From Acidobacteriota bacterium (GTDB lineage: Bacteria > Acidobacteriota > Thermoanaerobaculia > Multivoradales > J023), in contig JAJCXR010000046.1 of NCBI GenBank assembly GCA_029263315.1, forward strand, positions 1-64,000: a DNA stretch of 64,000 bases. The letters are read 5' to 3'. Position 1 is the first letter of the stretch. Each line of letters starts with the position of its first letter. Both the position numbers and the translations under genes were made by a program. Below, piece by piece: positions 46,871-53,977 of the stretch. The notes under the pieces are model-generated. The model did not search any database. It had not been told where the DNA came from and was given only the letters and a program-made list of their open reading frames with translations.

Positions 46871-47530
46871 ATGAAACCCCGGGATGAATCGAAAGTTGGT
46901 ACACCCGCTGAGCGGTGGGTCGACGCCTGGCAGGCGGGCTCGGAACCTGAAAAAAACTTCAAACGCCTGTTCGACCAATACTCAGGAATCCTCTTCGCGT
47001 TCTTTCGCAAACGTGGCCTGTCGCTGGAGGAATGCGACGACATGGTGCAAGAGAGTTTCTTGGGGGTCCACCGGGGGCTCAGCCACTTCCGACGTGAAGT
47101 GCCCTTCGAGAACTGGCTCTTTGAGCTGGCGACCAATGTCTTTCGCAAAAGACTACGCTTCCACTCGGCCAAGAAACGTACGGGCCAAGAGGAACCCTTG
47201 AGCGATTTGATCGGGCCGCGAGACGATACGGAGAGGGCGGTGGCGGCGGATCCCGAAGAGCTTGGTAGGGTATCGTGGGCGCCACGCATCCCCCCGGCGG
47301 CGCTGCGCCGTCTGTTGGGCAAAGAGCGGCTGCGCTCGGTGCTCCAAGGGCTTGACGAGCTGCCACCCCAGATGCGCCGATGCGCTGTCTTGGCTTGGTG
47401 TGACGGCTACAGCAATCAAGAGGTCGCGACCCTGCTCAAAATCTCGACGCAGACGGTCAAAGTGCAGCATCTCAAGGCGCGTCGGCGACTACGGGAGTAT
47501 CTTCTCACCCCGGTTGAGGGTGGGAGTTGA
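46871..47530 (+). CDS. ECF-type RNA polymerase sigma factor (cassette 2)
   Basis: The 219-residue product has region 2 as FDQYSGILFAFFRKRGLSLEE and DMVQESFLGVHRGLSHFR then FENWLFELATNVFRKRL, and region 4 as LPPQMRRCAVLAWCDGYSNQEVATLL followed by TQTVKVQHLKARRRLREYL. Gene order and sequence mark it as a paralogue of the sigma factor at 29901; both have the motifs FFxRKG and QExFLGxxRGL. It precedes its anti-sigma partner by 44 bp. The upstream 130 bp, between the IS scar and the ATG, must carry the promoter, but no motif is obvious. Confidence 0.92.
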   Translation: MKPRDESKVGTPAERWVDAWQAGSEPEKNFKRLFDQYSGILFAFFRKRGLSLEECDDMVQESFLGVHRGLSHFRREVPFENWLFELATNVFRKRLRFHSAKKRTGQEEPLSDLIGPRDDTERAVAADPEELGRVSWAPRIPPAALRRLLGKERLRSVLQGLDELPPQMRRCAVLAWCDGYSNQEVATLLKISTQTVKVQHLKARRRLREYLLTPVEGGS

Positions 47531-47574
47531 GATGAACGAAAGGATGCATCTATCACCAATTTCAAGGGGCCGCC

Positions 47575-48426
47575 ATGGCACGGCGTGAGACCATCGAGGA
47601 GACGATCAGCACGCTCGGCGAGACGTTGCGCCAGGGTGTGAGTCGGCATCCGAGCGGCGGCCGATTGGCTGCCTACCACCGCGACGAGCTTTCGGGCTCG
47701 GAGATGGAGGCGCTGCGGGACCATCTCTCTCTGTGCCCAGAATGCTCAGAGCTGCTACTCGATCTCAGCGGCTTCGAGCAACTCGGGACAAGTGCCGAAG
47801 CGCAGCGTTGGAAGCAACGGCAACCGGCGGTTTGGCAAGCCTTGCAATCGACGCTGGCGGCGGAAGATAGGCCGGAGTCGAGGGCGCCTGGCCGTCGACG
47901 TCAGCGGACGGTTTGGTTGCCGTTGGCGACGGCGGCGATTCTGCTGCTGATGATGGGGGCTACCCTCTGGCAGAGCCTGGACTTGGGTCGGACCCGCGAC
48001 CAGCTGGCGGCAACTGTCGATGAGCTCGCCCGTGCCGAGCAGCAGATCGTCGAGCTCGGTGAAGCGGCCACCCAGTTGGAGCCCCTTCTCGACGTGCCGA
48101 GCTTCGACCTCTTCCCGCCCGGCTACCGACGGCACGGGGAGGCGGAGCCATCCCTGGCGATCCCGCCCCAGGCGGATCTCTTTGTATTGCAGCTGCACGT
48201 TGCCGAGGCGAGGCGCCAGGCGGAGCACCGGCTGAGAATCTTGACCTCCGAAGGGGTCGAAGTGTGGGCCGCCAATGGACTCCACAGAACCCCTGAAGGA
48301 ACCTTTCGTGTTGCCCTGCCGCGCCCTTTCCTACCGAGCGGGCGCTACCGCCTGGAGGTCTATGATGTCGGAAAGCCTGCCGGCTTGCCGCTGGCCCAGT
48401 ATGATCTGGAGATCGCTTACCCTTAG
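47575..48426 (+). CDS. Membrane anti-sigma factor with HxxxCxxC zinc finger (cassette 2)
   Basis: The ATG has AAGGGG upstream. The protein has 283 residues with the same plan as the cassette 1 partner: a zinc-finger segment (LAAYHRDELSG then DHLSLCPECSELLLDLS), a membrane helix at about 115-135 (WLPLATAAILLLMMGATLW), a coiled coil (LAATVDELARAEQQIVEL), and a periplasmic beta-rich domain ending SGRYRLEVYDVG. The matching position of the helix and the shared terminal motif GxYRLxVY show duplication of the whole module. It should sequester the sigma factor encoded just upstream and expose a cleavable domain outside. Confidence 0.85.
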   Translation: MARRETIEETISTLGETLRQGVSRHPSGGRLAAYHRDELSGSEMEALRDHLSLCPECSELLLDLSGFEQLGTSAEAQRWKQRQPAVWQALQSTLAAEDRPESRAPGRRRQRTVWLPLATAAILLLMMGATLWQSLDLGRTRDQLAATVDELARAEQQIVELGEAATQLEPLLDVPSFDLFPPGYRRHGEAEPSLAIPPQADLFVLQLHVAEARRQAEHRLRILTSEGVEVWAANGLHRTPEGTFRVALPRPFLPSGRYRLEVYDVGKPAGLPLAQYDLEIAYP

Positions 48427-51400
48427 CTACGGGCCGCGATTTAGCGACGTCCCGCGATTTGTTCGAAGTGTGAAAGGAAGTCTTCTTGTGGCCGCGCTCG
48501 CCGTGTTTCCCATGGCCCCCGTGGCGTATGCCGTGGAAACAGCCGGCTTTGTCGTCGAAAGCCTTCAACCAGGTTCCGGCGGTAGCCAGGCCGGGCTCAG
48601 GGTAGGAGATGTCCTGGTCACTTGGTGGCGAGAGGCAGCCGCGAGTGGCCCCGCCAAGAGAGTGGGCGGAGAGCTCTCTTCACCCTTCGATTTCTCTGAA
48701 GTCGAGCGTGAAGAGGCTCCCCGAGGCCCCGTCAAGATCGAAGGGCGTCGGCAGGGCGAACCTTTCACCGTCGAGTTGCTTCCCGGAAGATGGGGCATCG
48801 AAGGGAGGCCCTGGTTTCCCCAGGACGCCACCGCAATCTACCTCGAAGCGAGAAAATATGTGGCGGCGGATGACCTCGATTCCGGGCTGAGACTCTTGCG
48901 GCGGCTGACCGCGAAGCTTCACCACGATGGGCGCCACAGCCATGCCGCATGGTTGTCTTTCGAGGTCGCCGACTTGCTGCTTGAAGCTCAGCGCTGGGGC
49001 GAGGCAAGGGTGGCGATGCAGGCCGGTCTTGCCGATGCCGAGGCCAGCGGCAGAGCGCAAATTCTCGCCTTGGGCCATGAGCAGCTCGGCGCTTTCCTGA
49101 AATCGCAAGACGCATTGAAAGAAGCCGTAGTGCACTATGAGCACGCGCTGGCCTTGCGCCAGGCGATGCCGGCAAATCTGGCGACGGCGGACATGCTCAA
49201 TCATCTGGGACTTCTAGCCATCGAGCTAGGAAACTTCGACGGGGCGCTGGACTTGCTCGAGCGAGGGTTGGAGATCAGCAGCGAGTTGGCACCGGATAGC
49301 ATGATGGTTGCCGATATTCGCGGCCGTCTGGCGGTGATCTTCGGCATCCGCAGCGATTTTTCCGCTGCGATGGAGCACATGCTGAGCGCCCTGGAGATCC
49401 AGGAGCGCCTGGCGCCACAGAGCTCCGACGTGGTGCAGACCTTGAGCCGTCTCGCTCTGGCGTCCCGCCGTATGGGCCGCCTGGCGGAGGCCGAGGCCTA
49501 CTTCCGCCGGGCACTCGAGCTACAGCAGCGGCTCGATCCGGACAGCTACAGCATGGCGACGGTGCTCAACAACTTGGGTGTTCTGTTGACCAAGCGGGGC
49601 GATCTGAACCGCGCCGAAGCGTATTTCTGGCGATCCCTCGAGCTCTTCGCGGCGCTGCGGCCGGAGAGTCTGGCCGTGGCCGGAAACTATTCGAATCTGG
49701 GCGGAATATTCGAGGCTCGCGGTAACCTAGAAGCCGCGGAGCGATACCATCGTCAGGCTTTCGATCTCGTCGAGCGGTTGACTCCAGAAAGCCCCAATCT
49801 CGGTTTCATGCTCGATTCGCTGGGCAACTTGGCGCTCGAACGCCACGATCCGGTGGCGGCCAAGCGGTCCTTTGAGCGCGCCCTGGCGCTTCGCGAGCGC
49901 GTCTCCCCCGGCAGCATTTCGGTGGCCCACAGCTGGCGCGACTTGGGCCGTACCGCCGCCGCGGCAGGTCAGTTGGAGGAAGCCGAGCGCCTGCTTAGAC
50001 GCGCCCTCGACATCGAAAGGCGGGTGGCACCGGGCAGCCTGGACGTCGCCCATACCCTGGATCGGCTCGGCGAGGTCGCCGCCCGTCGGCAACAGCTCAG
50101 GCTCGCCGAGGGTTACCATCTAGAGGCGCTGGGAACCCACCGTCGCCTAGCCCCCGGAAGCCTGGCGGAGGCCATTTCGTGCCAGCGGCTGGCATCCATT
50201 TATCGGCGTCTCGGACGGGATGTGGAAGCCGGCAATTTTTATGCTCTGGCGATCGCCGCCCTCGAGGTCCAAAATCACCGCGTGGGTGGTTCCTATGAGG
50301 ATCGATCGGAATTTGCCGCTGCTCGGGCACCCCTCTATGCGGACTCTGTCGATCTGCTGGTCGAGCAGGGGCGGTTCGACGAGGCCTTCCAGGTGCTCGA
50401 ACGATCCCGCAGCCGCGCATTCCTCGAGATGCTCAGCCAGCGGGACTTGAGCTTCGCCGCCGATGTGCCGGCTGAGCTCCTCGAGCAGCAGCGCCTGGCC
50501 GATCAGCGCTACGATCAAGTTCTCGGCCAGCTGGCTCGGCTCTCGGCGCAAACCCCAGAGGGTGGCGAAGAAGCGCTTCACGATGAGCTCGGCAAAGCAC
50601 GTCGTCAACAGCATGAGATCAAAGCCAGGATTCGCGCCGCTTCGCCTCGCCTTGCGGCCTTGCGGGATGCCGAACCGCTCGACCTGCAAGCGACCCGACA
50701 GCTGCTTTCCCCTGGCACGCTAATGCTCGCTTACTCCTTAGGTGAGACGGGTGGTCATCTCTTTGTTATAGGCCACGGCGAGGAGCAGGTCCGCGTCTTT
50801 CCGGTCGCCATAGGATTGACTGCCCTACGCGACGAAGTGGCGAGGCTGCGCAAATTGCTGGGCTCCGGTGAGTCACTCGATGCCATCCGCTTCCGTGCGC
50901 AGCGCCTCGGAGAGCTTCTGCTCGCTCCGGCCAGGCATTTGATTGCCGATGCTGAGCGGCTTCTGATCTTGCCCCAAGGGCCACTGCACATACTGCCCTT
51001 CTCTGCGTTGCTTCTGCCGACCGAAACGGGTGAGTGGCGCTTTCTCATCGAGCACAAGCCGTTGACCGTCGTCGCCTCTGCAACCGTTTTTGCGATGCTG
51101 AGAAAGAGGGAGCTCAGCCCCGGTGAGATACGTCTCAGTGCTTTCGGAGATCCCACCTATTCCGCTCCTGAGGCGTCTGCCTCGCTCGAGCAGCCGGCCC
51201 TGAGGGCGGCGCTCGAGCTGGGCTTGCGACTCGATCCGTTGCCGACGGCGCGGGCCGAGGTCGAGGCCCTAGAGAAGCTCTTTCCGGAGGGGACCAGGAC
51301 CTTCTTGGGCGCCGCGGCCACCGAAGAAGCGGCCAAGTCCGTTGCCCCGAGCAGCAATGTCTTGCACTTTGCGTGTCACGCTGTGGTGGACGATCGCTTC

Positions 51401-51808
51401 CCCCTCGAGTCGGCGCTGATTCTCAGTCTACCGACCGACCCGCAGCACAAGGGAGACAACGGGCTGTTGCAGGCTTGGGAGATCTTCGAGGAAATGCGCC
51501 TCGACGCCGAGCTGGTCACCCTCTCGGCTTGCGATACCGCCCTCGGCAAGGAGCTGGCGGGCGAAGGCATGATCGGGTTGACCCGAGCCTTCCAGTACGC
51601 CGGCGCACGCAGCATTCTGGCATCTCTGTGGGCGGTCAACGACGCCAGCACGGCCGGGCTCATGGAGCAGTTCTATGGCCAGCTGAAACTGGGGGCGGCG
51701 AAAGACCTAGCCTTGCGGCAAGCCCAGTTGACGCTGCTACGAAATGGCGGCGATTTCGCCCATCCCTTTCATTGGGCTGCCTTCATCTTGGTCGGCGACT
51801 GGCGATAG
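48401..51808 (+). CDS. Exported PDZ-TPR-CHAT caspase-like protease (cassette 2)
   Basis: The start is uncertain: ATG 48401 overlaps the anti-sigma gene by 26 nt, and GTG 48470 sits right before the signal peptide (VKGSLLVAALAVFPMAPVAYA). A PDZ domain follows (GFVVESLQPGSGGSQAGLRVGDVLV to GEPFTVELLPG). Next come about ten tetratricopeptide repeats, many with AEAYFRRALELQQRL-type units, in the Kinesin-light-chain style. The CHAT domain is C-terminal, with HFACHA near residue 988 and LSACDTALG near 1041, then GEGMIGLTRAFQYAGAR. The caspase-like dyad is intact. A periplasmic protease with a PDZ domain next to an ECF anti-sigma factor recalls DegS and RseA, though the protease fold differs. Confidence 0.88.
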   Translation: MIWRSLTLSYGPRFSDVPRFVRSVKGSLLVAALAVFPMAPVAYAVETAGFVVESLQPGSGGSQAGLRVGDVLVTWWREAAASGPAKRVGGELSSPFDFSEVEREEAPRGPVKIEGRRQGEPFTVELLPGRWGIEGRPWFPQDATAIYLEARKYVAADDLDSGLRLLRRLTAKLHHDGRHSHAAWLSFEVADLLLEAQRWGEARVAMQAGLADAEASGRAQILALGHEQLGAFLKSQDALKEAVVHYEHALALRQAMPANLATADMLNHLGLLAIELGNFDGALDLLERGLEISSELAPDSMMVADIRGRLAVIFGIRSDFSAAMEHMLSALEIQERLAPQSSDVVQTLSRLALASRRMGRLAEAEAYFRRALELQQRLDPDSYSMATVLNNLGVLLTKRGDLNRAEAYFWRSLELFAALRPESLAVAGNYSNLGGIFEARGNLEAAERYHRQAFDLVERLTPESPNLGFMLDSLGNLALERHDPVAAKRSFERALALRERVSPGSISVAHSWRDLGRTAAAAGQLEEAERLLRRALDIERRVAPGSLDVAHTLDRLGEVAARRQQLRLAEGYHLEALGTHRRLAPGSLAEAISCQRLASIYRRLGRDVEAGNFYALAIAALEVQNHRVGGSYEDRSEFAAARAPLYADSVDLLVEQGRFDEAFQVLERSRSRAFLEMLSQRDLSFAADVPAELLEQQRLADQRYDQVLGQLARLSAQTPEGGEEALHDELGKARRQQHEIKARIRAASPRLAALRDAEPLDLQATRQLLSPGTLMLAYSLGETGGHLFVIGHGEEQVRVFPVAIGLTALRDEVARLRKLLGSGESLDAIRFRAQRLGELLLAPARHLIADAERLLILPQGPLHILPFSALLLPTETGEWRFLIEHKPLTVVASATVFAMLRKRELSPGEIRLSAFGDPTYSAPEASASLEQPALRAALELGLRLDPLPTARAEVEALEKLFPEGTRTFLGAAATEEAAKSVAPSSNVLHFACHAVVDDRFPLESALILSLPTDPQHKGDNGLLQAWEIFEEMRLDAELVTLSACDTALGKELAGEGMIGLTRAFQYAGARSILASLWAVNDASTAGLMEQFYGQLKLGAAKDLALRQAQLTLLRNGGDFAHPFHWAAFILVGDWR

Positions 51809-51844
51809 CATACCGGTCGGGCATCTAGTCCCGAGGAAACAGGA

Positions 51845-51873
51845 GAGCGCTCCCGAATAGGTCGGGAGCGCTC
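51845..51873 (+). terminator. Intrinsic terminator of cassette 2
   Basis: A perfect 12-bp stem GAGCGCTCCCGA / TCGGGAGCGCTC with a five-base loop, 37 bp after the CHAT stop, followed by AATCTCTT. The T-run is weak but the stem is strong. Confidence 0.75.
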
Positions 51874-51969
51874 AATCTCTTCCGCTTCCAAAGTTTCCAT
51901 GGGTGCCCGTCACCGACCGTAGGTTGCTATGGCCCCGCGTCGGGACAGGTGACGTTCAGTTTGCCGGAA

Positions 51970-52212
51970 TCAGCAGTACCAACTGGGGCCCTCTACGAGC
52001 TCACCCGACGGCCTCACGTAGATGCAACAGCAGATGGACCAGGTACACCCTGGCTCTTGGGTTTGGTTGACGTGGCTGAAATCATTGCCTAACAAAGTCA
52101 GTGGACACTGTAATGCAGCCGCCGGCTGCGCCGAGACATGGAGAATTCCAATCACCAACGCCGCGGTCATCAGGCAGGTGAAGAAACCTTTCAGAAGTAC
52201 ATTGATTTTCAT
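51970..52212 (-). CDS. Small cysteine-rich secreted peptide
   Basis: The 80-residue precursor has a signal peptide (KGFFTCLMTAALVIGILHVSA) and a likely cleavage after AQPAAA. The mature part of about 45 residues has six cysteines (one in LQCPL, four in CTWSICCCI, and the final residue). The frame ends exactly on that cysteine. A ribosome site (AAAGGACTT) precedes the ATG. The family is not recognised. It lies downstream of a TlpA-like thioredoxin, which could form or repair its disulfides. It may be a small structural, toxin-like or metal-binding peptide. Confidence 0.65.
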   Translation of the reverse strand: MKINVLLKGFFTCLMTAALVIGILHVSAQPAAALQCPLTLLGNDFSHVNQTQEPGCTWSICCCIYVRPSGELVEGPSWYC

Positions 52213-52328
52213 ATGTGAAGTCCTTTCATGACTATCGATGGATTCGATCTGTTGGAAGTTGTGACGGGCGCCCGGTCGTTGCTAGGGGTCTGGAAACCAA
52301 GGGTCGGGAAGAAACTTGAACTTTGCGA

Positions 52329-52916
52329 TCATGATGCGCCGCTTTCGGTCGGCCCCTCGGCAAGCTCGACGGTTTGGGTGGCGAAGCCCTCGAGGAAACC
52401 CTCAGGTAGCACCCCCAGCCAAGACCCTTCGACCCTTCCGTCGACCCCGGCATGAAGGGTCTCCGGGACGCCTGGAAGGGAGTAGTCGGACCGGAAGCGA
52501 TCCGGATCTGTCGGCACGAAGACCTCAAAAGGGAGCGCCTGGTCGCGAACGTAGGATCGCGTGGCGTCCATGGAATCGATGCTGATGCCCACCACGTTGA
52601 AGTGCTCTCCCAGCTGTTCCTCGAACGCCAACCAGTTGGGCAAATTTCCCCGGCAGGCCGGGCAGCTGGTTGTGAAGACGAAGAGCATCGTTTCGCGATC
52701 GGCATCGTTGAAGGTCAGCTTGACGTCGTGACCTTCGAGATTCTTCGCATCGATCGGCGGCAGGAGATCACCCACGGCGGGGCTGGCTGACGGCGGCGAA
52801 GCCCGCGGTGACCTCAAGTCGCGATTCTCTGCCACCAATACCACCACGAGGCTCGCCAGACCTACCAAGATCAGATGCAGGGCCACCTGGTATCCGCCGG
52901 CTTTGGGAAAGCTCAT
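52329..52916 (-). CDS. TlpA/ResA-like membrane-anchored thioredoxin
   Basis: The ATG at 52916 has GGAGGAG upstream; the longer frame adds no domain. The product has 195 residues. Residues 10-32 form an N-terminal membrane anchor (VALHLILVGLASLVVVLVAE). Residues 50-185 are a redoxin fold with TTSCPACRGNLPNW as the CxxC active site, plus VVGISIDSMD and the cis-Pro-bearing segment SLPGVPETLHAG. The domain faces the periplasm. Likely role: reduction or exchange of thiols in an exported protein, possibly the Cys-rich peptide encoded 117 bp downstream. Confidence 0.85.
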   Translation of the reverse strand: MSFPKAGGYQVALHLILVGLASLVVVLVAENRDLRSPRASPPSASPAVGDLLPPIDAKNLEGHDVKLTFNDADRETMLFVFTTSCPACRGNLPNWLAFEEQLGEHFNVVGISIDSMDATRSYVRDQALPFEVFVPTDPDRFRSDYSLPGVPETLHAGVDGRVEGSWLGVLPEGFLEGFATQTVELAEGPTESGAS

Positions 52917-53092
52917 CGATGTCTCCTCCGTTGTTGGGAACTTGTGCGTCCCGCGGTCGGGCTCTCTTTTACCAAGATCCACTTCCAGCGCGGCGGTTTA
53001 CGCGCAACCTAGAAATGTTGGAGGGTTCCCGAGTCCTGGCGATGCCGGTGTCGCCCTTTCTTCGCCCGCAGCGCCCGGGCGCCATCGACCGC

Positions 53093-53977
53093 TCAGTTGC
53101 CTCGATTGGCCCCGGCGCTGTAACGGACGACCCGGTGGATACGGTGCAGGTCCTCGGAATTGCATTCGGTGATGATGTCGAGCTGGGGAAAGCGGTGATG
53201 ATCCTCGGGATCCACCCTCCAGGCAGCGGTGAAGCGCTGCTCCTTGTCGAGAAACACGGCACCATAGCCGGCCAGGGGGGTGACGGGAAAACCCGACGAC
53301 CATAGGGTTTCAGCCACCCGTTTGTCTTCAAAATCGTAGAGGCCGTCGTCGAGCTCTCGCCGTACCCGGGGGATCTCCCGCGCCAGCGGCTCGAGGCAGC
53401 GGGTGGCGATGAAATAGCCGATGCCCGTCGCCATGTCACAGCGGTAGGGACGGGTATAGGGCGTTTCGTAGCGCGGATCTTCGCATTTGCCGACGTGCCA
53501 GGTGGCGTCAGGGAGGACCTTGCGGACCTCCAGCACACGTCCCGAGTAGGGACTGGCCCGGAAGGGCTTTTTCAACAGCTGCCGCGGGTTGACGTAGCAA
53601 TCGTCGTCCACCTTGAAGACATAGCGCAAATGTTGGGGCATTTTCTGGTGCACAAAAGCCATGGCCCGCAGCACCTTGAGCACCAGGTACTCGTAGTTGT
53701 CCCGGCTGTCGACGCTCAGCACGTCGCCCCGCAGACGGGCCGGCCGGCCGGGCTCCCCAACCACAAAGAGGTGGCGTAGGCCGAGGGGGGAGAGGTCGTT
53801 GATCCATGTGGCCCGCAGGGCCCGACGGCGGGCGCCGTGGCGGCGACAGGAAATGATCAATACCAGCACGTCTTGGCCCGGTAGCGTACGGGGTGGGCCG
53901 CCGGCACGAAGGCTCGGGGTACCGGGGGCCCAGCTCGCCGGACGAGACGGTTTGGAGGTCGACGGGGGACGGTTCAT
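53093..53977 (-). CDS. GT31-like beta-1,3-galactosyltransferase
   Basis: The start at 53977 overlaps the TGA of the upstream gene (ATGA), so it is translationally coupled; the longer frame in the ORF track is antisense-like noise. The product has 294 residues. It contains LIISCRRHGARRRALRATWI at the start of the fold, then DSRDNYEYLVLKVLRAM and the metal-binding KVDDDCYVNPRQLL, all typical of the Galactosyl_T family known from animal glycan synthesis. Later YDFEDKRVAETL carries the (E/D)D-type motif. There is no signal peptide. It should transfer a galactose or similar sugar from a UDP donor and probably finishes the glycan made by the enzymes of this operon. Confidence 0.83.
   Translation of the reverse strand: MNRPPSTSKPSRPASWAPGTPSLRAGGPPRTLPGQDVLVLIISCRRHGARRRALRATWINDLSPLGLRHLFVVGEPGRPARLRGDVLSVDSRDNYEYLVLKVLRAMAFVHQKMPQHLRYVFKVDDDCYVNPRQLLKKPFRASPYSGRVLEVRKVLPDATWHVGKCEDPRYETPYTRPYRCDMATGIGYFIATRCLEPLAREIPRVRRELDDGLYDFEDKRVAETLWSSGFPVTPLAGYGAVFLDKEQRFTAAWRVDPEDHHRFPQLDIITECNSEDLHRIHRVVRYSAGANRGN

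Noticed and set aside
29901-51808. Type III-E CRISPR/Craspase locus
   Set aside because: TPR-CHAT next to a sigma factor recalls it, but there is no gRAMP, Csx30, Csx31 or CRISPR repeat, and these CHAT proteins carry export signals.
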